7,281 bases of DNA from JAWLCG01 sp041687295 (GCA_041687295.1 JAWLCG010000265.1:1-7281), one strand, 5' to 3'; positions 1 through 5,204 are shown, numbered from the stretch's first letter. Translations and numbers: made by a program. Notes: generated by a model not told the origin, from the letters alone.

Positions 1-142
1 CGGCCCGGGGCCCCGAGACCCAACGACTTGCGCGAACGGTTCGAGAATGCAAGGCAAGGGTATTATCGGATAGGCTCACGGCGTCTGTAGCCACGTCTTC
101 GGGCTCCCCCGCTGGACTCCCACTCGATGCACAAGGGACCGA
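1..142. other. Intergenic DNA with no recognised gene
   Basis: I see no convincing coding frame, RNA gene or promoter here. Short open frames exist on both strands, but they run into the palindromic repeats at 143-225 and 294-371 and have no recognisable protein. The sequence may be the outer part of a repeat element or the far flank of a gene outside the window. With the two repeats that follow, positions 1-423 hold no gene. Confidence 0.6.
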
Positions 143-225
143 CACGAATGGCACGAATGGGGGATGGTTTTACGAATGGAAGATACTTTGCGGCTTTGGC
201 TTATCTTCCATTCGTGCCATTCGTG
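143..225. repeat. Inverted repeat built on ACGAATGG units
   Basis: An 18-base left arm (143-160, CACGAATGGCACGAATGG) is the exact reverse complement of 208-225. A second, nested left arm at 172-185 (ACGAATGGAAGATA) is the exact reverse complement of 202-215, with a 16-base loop between. The two pairings overlap on the right side, so two alternative hairpins are possible. The right arm equals the left 18-mer fused directly to AAGATA, as if the left side carried a 13-base insertion or a duplicated unit. I recall similar ACGAATGG-rich palindromes as dispersed repeats in planctomycete genomes; that is memory, not a search. No protein in this stretch is credible. Confidence 0.8.
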
Positions 226-293
226 TTGATCGACCTTTCGACCCTGGCCGGGCCGGCCTGGGTGTCCCTGCGCAATAGGCGGACCTCGCTTCT

Positions 294-371
294 GGAGTGT
301 GGGGGCCTTGACGCCGCTTTGGCTGGCTCGGTCGCATGCGATCCAAAGCGGCGTCAAGGCCGCCGCACTCC
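294..371. repeat. 29-bp-armed inverted repeat, dispersed palindromic element
   Basis: The left arm 294-322 and right arm 343-371 pair over 29 bases with only two mismatches, both G-T pairs in RNA, around a 20-base loop (323-342) that contains the small palindrome GCATGC. The arms read GGAGTGYGGYGGCCTTGACG followed by CCGCTTTGG. Reading frames across it give peptides of the type ECGGLDAAL, a kind of spurious ORF product I recall from planctomycete annotation. A partial second copy lies at 7255-7281, matching the inverse of 353-379 in 24 of 27 bases. It resembles a REP or MITE-like element: no transposase is inside it and I could not identify a target-site duplication. In RNA it would form a long stable hairpin downstream of nusB. 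Confidence 0.85.
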
Positions 372-401
372 ATATTGCGCCCGCGCCCCTGGCCTCCATT
401 G

Positions 402-416
402 GCCGGTGCGACCGGC
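402..416 (-). terminator. Possible nusB terminator hairpin
   Basis: A perfect 6-bp stem with a 3-base loop (GCCGGT, GCG, ACCGGC as read on the plus strand) begins 8 bases past the nusB stop codon. No T-run follows it on the minus strand, so it is not a classical intrinsic terminator. The much longer inverted repeat at 294-371 lies just downstream and may serve the same purpose. Confidence 0.35.
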
Positions 417-423
417 GAGGGGG

Positions 424-927
424 CTAGTCCTCGTCCTCGTCGTCGTAGACGTCCTCGTCGGGCTCGTCGTCGAGGGGCGCGTCGTCGAGGGGTTCGTCTG
501 CGGGTTGACCGCTGGCCGAATCGGCGCCGGGCATCTCTCGCGAGACGGTGTCGAGCAGGCCGTTGATGAAGCGGGGGCTGTCGGCGGTGCTGAACTCTTG
601 GGCGAGGCGGATGGCCTCGGTGATGGCCACTCGGACCGGCGCGTAGCCGGTGTGCAGCTCCCACCAGGCCAGGCGGAGGATGTTGCGGTCGACGGTGGGC
701 ATGCGATGGACGTCCCATCGCCGGCTGAGGCGGGCGAGGTGCTCGTCGGCCTGCGCGTGGCTCGCCCAGGCGCCGGCGAGCATGCGCTCGGCCTCGTAGA
801 TGGTCTCGACGGGCTCGGTGCTCTCGCGGATGAACCCCATGGCCAGGTCCAGGGCCTGATCGCCTTGGGCGTCGAGGCTGCACAGGGCCTGCCTGGCCAT
901 GCGGCGGGCGCGATGGCGGTGCTTCAT
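424..927 (-). CDS. nusB: Transcription antitermination factor NusB with acidic tail
   Basis: This encodes a 167-residue protein of the NusB family. NusB binds boxA RNA together with S10 (NusE) and supports antitermination, mainly of rRNA operons, in the cytoplasm. Family pattern seen: the basic N-terminus RARRMARQAL (residues 6-15), the SRRW of the central helix (68-71), the DRNILRLAWWEL block (80-91) and the C-terminal TEAIRLAQEFS...RFINGLLD block (103-126). All are in the usual order and spacing. The NusB fold ends near residue 132. After it comes a tail whose last 24 residues (144-167) contain 16 Asp or Glu. The ATG at 927 is chosen because it sits just ahead of the basic first helix, but an in-frame GTG at 936 has a better-placed GGGGG (944-948, 7-base gap) and cannot be excluded. 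It lies 26 bases after ribH on the same strand, the classic ribH-nusB arrangement, and probably shares the ribH promoter. Confidence 0.93.
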   Translation of the reverse strand: MKHRHRARRMARQALCSLDAQGDQALDLAMGFIRESTEPVETIYEAERMLAGAWASHAQADEHLARLSRRWDVHRMPTVDRNILRLAWWELHTGYAPVRVAITEAIRLAQEFSTADSPRFINGLLDTVSREMPGADSASGQPADEPLDDAPLDDEPDEDVYDDEDED

Positions 928-953
928 TGACGACACGGCGGATCCCCCGGGCC

Positions 954-1421
954 TTACGGCAGCTGGCGGAGCAGGTTGGCCATCTCGATGGCGGCCAGGG
1001 CGGCGTCGGCGCCCTTGTTGCCGGCCTTGGTGCCGGCCCGCTCGATGGCCTGCTCGATGGTATCGCACGTCAGGACGCCGAAGATGCACGGCACGCCGGT
1101 CTCGAGGCTCGCCTGGGCGACGCCCTTGGCGACCTCGCTGGCGACGTACTCGTAGTGGTCGGTCGAGCCGCGGATGACCGCGCCGAGGCAGATGACGCCC
1201 AGGTACTTCCCGCTGGCCGCCAGGCGCTTGGCCAGTAGCGGGATCTCGTAGCTGCCCGGGCTCCACACCACGTCGACGGCCCCGTCGGGCAGGCCGTGGC
1301 GGTTCAGGGCGTCCTGCGCCCCGCCCAGCAGCTTGCTGGTGATGAACTCGTTGAATCGGCTGACGATGACGGCGAACCGCCCCTCGGTCGGGGCGATCAG
1401 TTGGCCTTCGTACTGGGTCAT
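954..1421 (-). CDS. ribH: 6,7-dimethyl-8-ribityllumazine synthase
   Basis: This encodes a 155-residue lumazine synthase, the usual length. The enzyme joins 5-amino-6-ribitylaminouracil with 3,4-dihydroxy-2-butanone 4-phosphate to give 6,7-dimethyl-8-ribityllumazine, the penultimate step of riboflavin synthesis. Family proteins form cytoplasmic pentamers or 60-mer capsids. Motifs seen: SRFNEFIT (21-28; substrate-binding aromatic and Asn), SPGSYEIP (54-61), LGAVIRGSTDHYEYV (79-93) with the catalytic-position His89 and phosphate-binding Gly-Ser-Thr, VPCIFGVLT (110-118), and EQAIERAGTKAGNKGADAA (123-141) with the conserved Arg128 and Lys136. The frame is open further upstream, but the ATG at 1421 is preceded by GAGGAG about 10 bases away and gives the normal N-terminus. 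A strong promoter lies at 1453-1481. The leader of about 25 bases leaves no room for an FMN riboswitch. nusB follows after 26 bases. No other riboflavin gene is present in the window. Confidence 0.97.
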   Translation of the reverse strand: MTQYEGQLIAPTEGRFAVIVSRFNEFITSKLLGGAQDALNRHGLPDGAVDVVWSPGSYEIPLLAKRLAASGKYLGVICLGAVIRGSTDHYEYVASEVAKGVAQASLETGVPCIFGVLTCDTIEQAIERAGTKAGNKGADAALAAIEMANLLRQLP

Positions 1422-1452
1422 GGGACGGCGCTCCTCGCGGCTAGATGCGCGT

Positions 1453-1481
1453 ACTATAGGGTTCCAGGCGGCGGCTGGCAA
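1453..1481 (-). promoter_or_regulatory. Sigma70-type promoter of ribH-nusB
   Basis: On the minus strand, TTGCCA (1476-1481) and TATAGT (1453-1458) are separated by exactly 17 bases. Each box matches the sigma70 consensus at five of six positions. Transcription would start near 1446, giving a leader of about 25 bases with the GAGGAG ribosome binding site inside it. This is the best promoter in the window. It stands out because the surroundings are so GC-rich. Confidence 0.72.
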
Positions 1482-1494
1482 GGGGCAGTCCGTG

Positions 1495-1576
1495 GGCCGG
1501 GTCAAGCGAAGCGAGGCCCGGCTGCGATGGCGCCGGGCACCTCCCGTGCCGGGCCTCGCTGAAGCTCGACCCGGCC
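1495..1576. repeat. Imperfect inverted repeat, GGCCGGGTC family
   Basis: The left arm 1495-1522 (28 bases) and right arm 1548-1576 (29 bases) are reverse complements apart from one single-base gap and a few mismatches in the middle. Both arms end in GGCCGGGTC and GCGAGGCCCGGC blocks. The loop is 25 bases (1523-1547). Read on the minus strand, the right arm plus flank gives CCGGTAGGCCGGGTCGAGC (1582-1564), and the same 19 bases occur on the plus strand at 7198-7216. The element starts 7 bases past the stop of the coiled-coil protein gene and ends 13 bases before the ribH -35 box. It could therefore act as the terminator separating the two transcripts. There is no T-tract. Confidence 0.8.
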
Positions 1577-1583
1577 TACCGGC

Positions 1584-2186
1584 TCAGGCGCGTTCGTCGA
1601 CGCGGGGGTTTGGGGGCAGATGGGGGGGGGGGGGGGGGTCGGCGGGTTCAGCCAGGTCGCGGCGGCTGCGTTCGAGGCTCAGGACCAGTTCGACCTCGCC
1701 GACGGGCATGCGCAGGCGGCGGGCCAGGGCCAGGGGTGTTTCGCCGGCGGCGACGGCGTCGAAGATCTCCACGTGGCGCGGGTCTGCCGGCAGCGGGGCC
1801 TGGGGTGCGGGCTGTGGGTTGGCGCCCGGGGGGGGCGGGGCCTGGCGTTGGGCGGCCTGCAGGGCCTTGAGCGTGCGGTCGGCCTGGGCCAACGTCTGCT
1901 CGAGGCGGGCGTAGCGGGTGTCGATCTGGCCGCAGATCTCCCGGCTGAGCTCCTCCAGGCGGACCATCAGCTCCTGGATGTCCTCCTGGGCCTGCTGCTC
2001 GAGGCGGCGGGCGTGCAGGCGGGCATGCACGTCGCTGCGCCCGTCGACGCCGGCTGACTTGCGCCGCCGTAGCGAGTGCCACATCAGCGCCGCCAGCACC
2101 AGCCCCAGGCCGATCAGCAGCAGCGTCTGGGGGTCCATCGCCTCGAAGGGCGACGCCTGGGCCAGGATGGCGGGAAGGGTTGTCAT
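1584..2186 (-). CDS. Membrane-anchored coiled-coil protein with HTH-like C-terminus
   Basis: This encodes 200 residues of unknown function. Layout seen: a short N-terminus, one membrane helix (about 20-38, TLLLIGLGLVLAALMWHSL) followed by RRRK, which predicts a cytoplasmic body; a charged heptad-like coiled coil (about 55-115); a Pro-Gln-Ala linker (116-136); then IFDAVAAGETPLALARRLRMPVGEVELVLSLERSRR (141-176, shown here only as a span), which reads like a helix-turn-helix; and a Pro-rich tail (181-194). This order resembles the DUF2802 and DUF6115 kind of proteins (anchor, coiled coil, C-terminal helix-turn-helix whose second helix contains GEVEL). The assignment is from memory of the pattern. 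The ATG at 2186 has no clear ribosome binding site. Met17 (2138), preceded by GAGG, is an alternative start and would keep the membrane helix. I see no promoter in the gap to larC. The C-terminal proline codons include a run of 17 C on this strand (see 1622-1638). Confidence 0.75.
   Translation of the reverse strand: MTTLPAILAQASPFEAMDPQTLLLIGLGLVLAALMWHSLRRRKSAGVDGRSDVHARLHARRLEQQAQEDIQELMVRLEELSREICGQIDTRYARLEQTLAQADRTLKALQAAQRQAPPPPGANPQPAPQAPLPADPRHVEIFDAVAAGETPLALARRLRMPVGEVELVLSLERSRRDLAEPADPPPPPHLPPNPRVDERA
1622..1638. repeat. 17-base homopolymer (G on plus, C on minus) inside a gene
   Basis: The run is G17 on the plus strand. On the minus strand it encodes Pro184-Pro188 and parts of the flanking Asp and His codons of the coiled-coil protein, leaving 12 residues before the stop. 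A tract this long is prone to slippage in replication and to error in sequencing. One extra C would give the tail PSAPKPPRRRTRLSR and a stop at 1578-1576. One missing C would give a 39-residue tail reading across the inverted repeat to a stop at 1504-1502. A second, shorter run (G8, 1828-1835) lies in the same gene and codes for the linker prolines. Confidence 0.9.
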
Positions 2187-2240
2187 GGTTGCTGTGGACG
2201 CGGCTCCGGAAAACGGCGTTGGGGGGCACCGCCCGCCGCG

Positions 2241-2294
2241 GAGGCGCCCGGGGCCACCGAGGCGCCACCTAGGCGCGAGGCGCCATCGACGGCG
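2241..2294. repeat. Three 18-base-spaced GAGGCGCC units
   Basis: GAGGCGCC occurs at 2241, 2259 and 2277, exactly 18 bases apart. Only the first 8 bases are shared by all three units; the remaining 10 differ. The stretch sits between larC and the coiled-coil gene and can also fold into small alternative hairpins, such as GCGCC 2262-2266 with GGCGC 2272-2276. It may be a decayed tandem repeat or repeated protein-binding half sites. No coding function is apparent. Confidence 0.55.
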
Positions 2295-2307
2295 GGCAGT
2301 GCCCGCC
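2291..2307 (-). terminator. Hairpin abutting the larC stop codon
   Basis: A perfect 7-bp stem with a 3-base loop (GGCGGGC, AGT, GCCCGCC on the plus strand) begins at the very next base after the larC TAG stop. Read on the minus strand it is TAGGGCGGGCACTGCCCGCC. There is no T-run after it, so it is at best a non-classical terminator or a 3' end stabiliser. I recall this motif as a repeated intergenic palindrome in planctomycetes. Confidence 0.5.
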
Positions 2308-3702
2308 CTACAGGGGTTGGCCCTGGCCCTGGCGGTAGCGTTCCAGGGCGGCCTGCTGGACCTCCTTGACCGGCACGTGGTGGGTGCGGGCGGCCTGGAG
2401 GCAGTCGTCGAACTCCGGCGTGGCCGAGTATTCCTCGCCGTCGCCGGCCGAGCTGACCTTCACCCGCACGGGCCCGTAGGGCGTCTCGACGCGGACGTGC
2501 CGGCGGGCGAGCTTGCTTCGGCTGGCGGGCCGGCGGCGGATGCCGATCGTCGTCGTCTCGCGGAAGATCAGCCCCTCCAGCGCGTCGGCGGCCTGGGGCG
2601 AGCACAGTACGCCCAGCTGCCAGGCGGGGCGGCTCTTCTTCATCACGAGCGGGCTGGCCCAGGCGTCCAGGGCCCCGGCCTCGAGCAGTTGCTCCAGCAC
2701 CGCGCCGAGCAGTTGGCCCGACAGGTCGTCGATGTTGGCCGTCAGCTCCATGACGGTGTCGGCCTGCCCGGCGGCGGCGTCGCGCCCCAGGAAGACCCGC
2801 AGCAGGTTCGCCCGGCCCGGGTCGTCGCGCCCGCCGGCGCCGTAGCCGATGGCGTCCACCCGCATCGCCGGCAGGGGTCCGAAGGACTCGGCCAGCGTCG
2901 TCAGGATGGCCGCCCCGGTCGGCGTGCAGAGCTCGCGGGGGAAGTCGCTGGGGGCGATCACGCCGTCGCGCATCAGCTCGGCCGTCGCGGGGGCGGGCAC
3001 GGGCATCAGGCCATGATCGCAGCGGACCGTGCCGGTGCCCAGCGGGATCGGCGAGCAGACCACCCGGTCGACGCCGAGGCGGTCCAGGGCGATGGCGGCA
3101 CCGATGATGTCCACGATGCTGTCGACGGCCCCGACTTCGTGGAAGTGCACCTGGTCGGGCGTGGTGTTGTGGACCTTCGCCTCGGCGGCGGCCAGGCGCT
3201 GGAAGATCCGCCGCGCCCACTGGTCGGCCCGCTCGCTCAGGCCGGCGTGGTCCAGCAGGTGCAGGATATCGGTGAGGTTGCGCCCGTGGGCGTGGCCGTG
3301 TTCGTGCGGGTGCGGGTGGTCGTGGCCGGGCTCGGGGGGCGTCGCCGGCCGGTGGGGATGGCTGTGGCCGAGGTCGGCGTCGTGCGGGTGGTCGTGGCTG
3401 TGGCCATGGGCGGGGGGGTGCTCGTGCGCGTGGTCGTGGCCATGATCGTGCGTGTGGGGCCTGTCGTGGTCGTGTGCGTGGTCGTGGGGCGGCTCGGGCT
3501 CGTCCTCGCCGAGGTGGACGTGGAACTTCGTGCCGCCCAGGCCCCCGCGGGTGACGCGCTCGGCCGAGAGGCGATAGCCCGTCACGCCGAGGCGCTTCAG
3601 GGCGTCGCGCAGGTCGTCGAGGCGCAGGCCCGCGTCGAGCAGGGCCCCGAGGATCATGTCGCCGCTGGCGCCGCCGAAACAGTCGAAGTAGGCTAGAGTC
3701 AT
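2308..3702 (-). CDS. larC: LarC, nickel insertion protein for nickel-pincer cofactor
   Basis: This encodes a 464-residue full-length LarC. LarC is the CTP-dependent cyclometallase that inserts nickel into the pyridinium dithiocarboxylate made by LarB and LarE, giving the cofactor of lactate racemase LarA and related 2-hydroxyacid racemases and epimerases. Seen: the N-terminal YFDCFGGASGDMILGALLDAG start (residues 5-25), VHFHEVGAVDSIVDIIGAA (185-203), ELCTPTGAAIL (257-267), and the C-terminal hallmarks NIDDLSGQ (323-330), MKKSRPAWQLGVL (354-366) and FRETTTIGIRR (380-390). A His-rich insert spans 73-139 with 26 His, mostly alternating with Asp, Gly or Pro, and is likely for nickel storage or chelation. 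Some lactobacilli split the gene and join it by a programmed frameshift; here it is one unbroken frame. The ATG at 3702 matches the family start, although the frame is open further up. No Shine-Dalgarno precedes it. Instead a TACACT box ends 6 bases before the ATG, suggesting a leaderless mRNA. No larA, larB or larE lies in the window. Confidence 0.95.
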   Translation of the reverse strand: MTLAYFDCFGGASGDMILGALLDAGLRLDDLRDALKRLGVTGYRLSAERVTRGGLGGTKFHVHLGEDEPEPPHDHAHDHDRPHTHDHGHDHAHEHPPAHGHSHDHPHDADLGHSHPHRPATPPEPGHDHPHPHEHGHAHGRNLTDILHLLDHAGLSERADQWARRIFQRLAAAEAKVHNTTPDQVHFHEVGAVDSIVDIIGAAIALDRLGVDRVVCSPIPLGTGTVRCDHGLMPVPAPATAELMRDGVIAPSDFPRELCTPTGAAILTTLAESFGPLPAMRVDAIGYGAGGRDDPGRANLLRVFLGRDAAAGQADTVMELTANIDDLSGQLLGAVLEQLLEAGALDAWASPLVMKKSRPAWQLGVLCSPQAADALEGLIFRETTTIGIRRRPASRSKLARRHVRVETPYGPVRVKVSSAGDGEEYSATPEFDDCLQAARTHHVPVKEVQQAALERYRQGQGQPL

Positions 3703-3708
3703 GGCCAG

Positions 3709-3737
3709 AGTGTAGAGCCCCGCCGGCCCGAATGCAA
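3709..3737 (-). promoter_or_regulatory. Possible leaderless promoter of larC
   Basis: On the minus strand, TTGCAT (3732-3737) and TACACT (3709-3714) are 17 bases apart. The -10 box fits the TANNNT pattern with four of six consensus bases, while the -35 box fits only in TTG. The -10 box ends 6 bases before the larC ATG, which would place the transcription start on or next to the A of the start codon. This agrees with the absence of a Shine-Dalgarno sequence. The weak -35 box keeps confidence moderate. Confidence 0.45.
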
Positions 3738-3761
3738 GGCGACCAATCGGCGGGTCCGACA

Positions 3762-3790
3762 TTCCCAATCGGTCCCGGGCACGGTAGCAT
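3762..3790 (+). promoter_or_regulatory. Possible promoter of the FAD oxidoreductase gene
   Basis: TTCCCA (3762-3767) and TAGCAT (3785-3790) are 17 bases apart and each matches the sigma70 consensus in four of six bases. Transcription would begin near 3797, leaving a leader of about 40 bases with AAGGAG close to the ATG. It lies back to back with the larC promoter, so one regulator bound between 3737 and 3762 could touch both genes. Confidence 0.4.
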
Positions 3791-3836
3791 GGGGGCCGGC
3801 TTACAGACTGACGAGATCCAACAAGGAGACGGTGCA

Positions 3837-5192
3837 ATGGCGACCTGGCGTGAGGCCCAGCGGGAAGTCCCGATCTACGACGAGGTGGACGTGCTGGTGT
3901 GCGGCGGGGGCCCGGCGGGCTTTTCGGCGGCCCTGGCGGCGGCGCGGGCGGGGGCCAAGACGCTGCTGATCGAGCAGACCAACTGCATGGGCGGCATCGC
4001 GACGGCGGGCGGACACAACCACATCTGCCTGTTCAGCGAGTGGGCCTCGCCGGTGCGGGTGGTGGGAGGCATCCCCTGGGAGATGGCCGTCCGCGTCAGC
4101 GAGATGGGCTATGGCCACACCACGACCAGCCAGGTGGATTACGAGCTGGACGGCATGAAGCTGGCCCTGGAGCAGATGGCCCAGCAGGCGGGCGTCCAAT
4201 TGCTCTACCACACGCTGTTCGCCGACGCGATCGTCCGCGACGGGCGGATCATCGGGGCGGCCATCCAGAACAAGACCGGCCGACAGGTCGTGCTGGCCAA
4301 GCGGGTGATCGACGCCACCGGCGACGCCGATGTGGCCGCCTCGGCCGGGGCCCCCTGGGAGATGGGCCGACCCGGCGACGGCGCCTGCCAGCCCACCACC
4401 CTCATGTTCACCATCGGCGGCGTGGACTACGGCAAGGTCGCCCAGTGGCGCACCAGCTACGGCATGACGGAGGTGTGGGAGCAGGCCCAGGCCGCCGGCG
4501 ACATGGAGCCCTTTCAGAACTACATCATGGGCTTCTGGTGGACGCCGACCCGGCCCGACCAGGTGGGCATCAACTTCACGCACATGGTCGGCACCGACTG
4601 CACCAACGCCGCCAGCATCACCGCCGCGACGATCGAGGGGCGCCGCCAGGCGTTCCACATGATCCCCGTCTTCCGCAAGTACGTGCCGGGCATGGAAGAC
4701 TGCTACCTCATCTCGACGGCCAGCCTGCTGGGCACCCGCGAGAGCCGCCGCATCGTCGCCGACGTCGTGCTCAATGAGCAGCACCTCATGCAGCGGCAGG
4801 GCTGGGACGACAGCGTCTGCTACGGCTCGTTCTACATCGACGTGCACAACTGCACCGGCATGGGCATGGACGCCGAGACCTGGCGGCCGGAGAAGGGCTT
4901 CCGCTACCAGATGCCCTACCGCTGCATGCTGCCGCAGGGCCTGGAGAACCTGCTGGTGGCCGGGCGGTGCATCGGCGCGACGCACCGCGCGTTGGGCTCG
5001 ACCCGCGTGATGCCCCAGTGCGCCGCCCTGGGCGAGGCCGCCGGCGTGGCGGCCGCCCTGAGCCTGACCGGCGACCGTACGCTCCGGGCCGTGCCCGCCG
5101 GCGAGCTGCAGGCCGCCCTGCGCCAGGCCGGCGCCATCTTTGACGAGGCCGGCATCGCCGCCGCCAACGCCGCCGCCCAGCCGGCGGAGTAA
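3837..5192 (+). CDS. FAD-dependent oxidoreductase (FAD_oxidored type)
   Basis: This encodes a 451-residue flavoprotein with no signal peptide or membrane segment, so it is presumably cytoplasmic. Seen: the N-terminal dinucleotide-binding fold VDVLVCGGGPAGFSAALAAA (17-36) with Gly23, Gly25 and Gly28, and Glu46 ending the second strand for the ribose; MGG (51-53); the DATGDADVA stretch (Ala160-Thr-Gly162-Asp163); GTRESRRI (299-306); and the C-terminal FAD-contact block ENLLVAGRCIGATHRALGSTRVMPQ through EAAG (370-403; shown in part). The set and order match the PF12831-like family of FAD-dependent oxidoreductases common in planctomycete and related genomes. The substrate is not known for most members and cannot be read here. 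The ATG at 3837 is preceded by AAGGAG (3823-3828) at 8 bases; the open frame upstream lacks such a site and matches nothing. The sulfatase gene follows after 253 bases with its own promoter. A catabolic role beside it is only a guess. Confidence 0.88.
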   Translation: MATWREAQREVPIYDEVDVLVCGGGPAGFSAALAAARAGAKTLLIEQTNCMGGIATAGGHNHICLFSEWASPVRVVGGIPWEMAVRVSEMGYGHTTTSQVDYELDGMKLALEQMAQQAGVQLLYHTLFADAIVRDGRIIGAAIQNKTGRQVVLAKRVIDATGDADVAASAGAPWEMGRPGDGACQPTTLMFTIGGVDYGKVAQWRTSYGMTEVWEQAQAAGDMEPFQNYIMGFWWTPTRPDQVGINFTHMVGTDCTNAASITAATIEGRRQAFHMIPVFRKYVPGMEDCYLISTASLLGTRESRRIVADVVLNEQHLMQRQGWDDSVCYGSFYIDVHNCTGMGMDAETWRPEKGFRYQMPYRCMLPQGLENLLVAGRCIGATHRALGSTRVMPQCAALGEAAGVAAALSLTGDRTLRAVPAGELQAALRQAGAIFDEAGIAAANAAAQPAE

Positions 5193-5204
5193 CGCACCTT
5201 CTGT

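Noticed and set aside
38..66. TATTAT at 61-66 as a promoter -10 box
   Set aside because: No -35-like hexamer lies 15-19 bases upstream, and no gene follows on the plus strand.
143..225. CRISPR-like repeat array from repeated ACGAATGG units
   Set aside because: The units are 8-9 bases, partly inverted and without regular spacers. It is a hairpin, not an array.
76..399. Small open frames over the two 5' inverted repeats, with HEWHEW- and ECGGLDAAL-like peptides
   Set aside because: They are translations of palindromic repeats, differ between strands only by frame, and have no ribosome binding site. I treat them as spurious.
1422..1446. FMN riboswitch ahead of ribH
   Set aside because: The predicted leader is only about 25 bases, and none of the conserved RFN element segments is present between the promoter and the start codon.
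3237..3488. Repetitive GTGGTCGTGG-type DNA as a tandem repeat element
   Set aside because: It is the codon image of the His-Asp/Gly/Pro-rich insert in LarC, already explained by the protein.
1918..3696. Long plus-strand open frame (592 codons) opposite larC and the coiled-coil gene
   Set aside because: It is antisense to a clearly conserved LarC and full of GV-rich repeats that mirror the His-rich codons. No motif or start site supports it.
2308..3702. Programmed frameshift in larC, as in lactobacilli
   Set aside because: The frame is continuous from the N-terminal to the C-terminal hallmarks, so no shift is needed.
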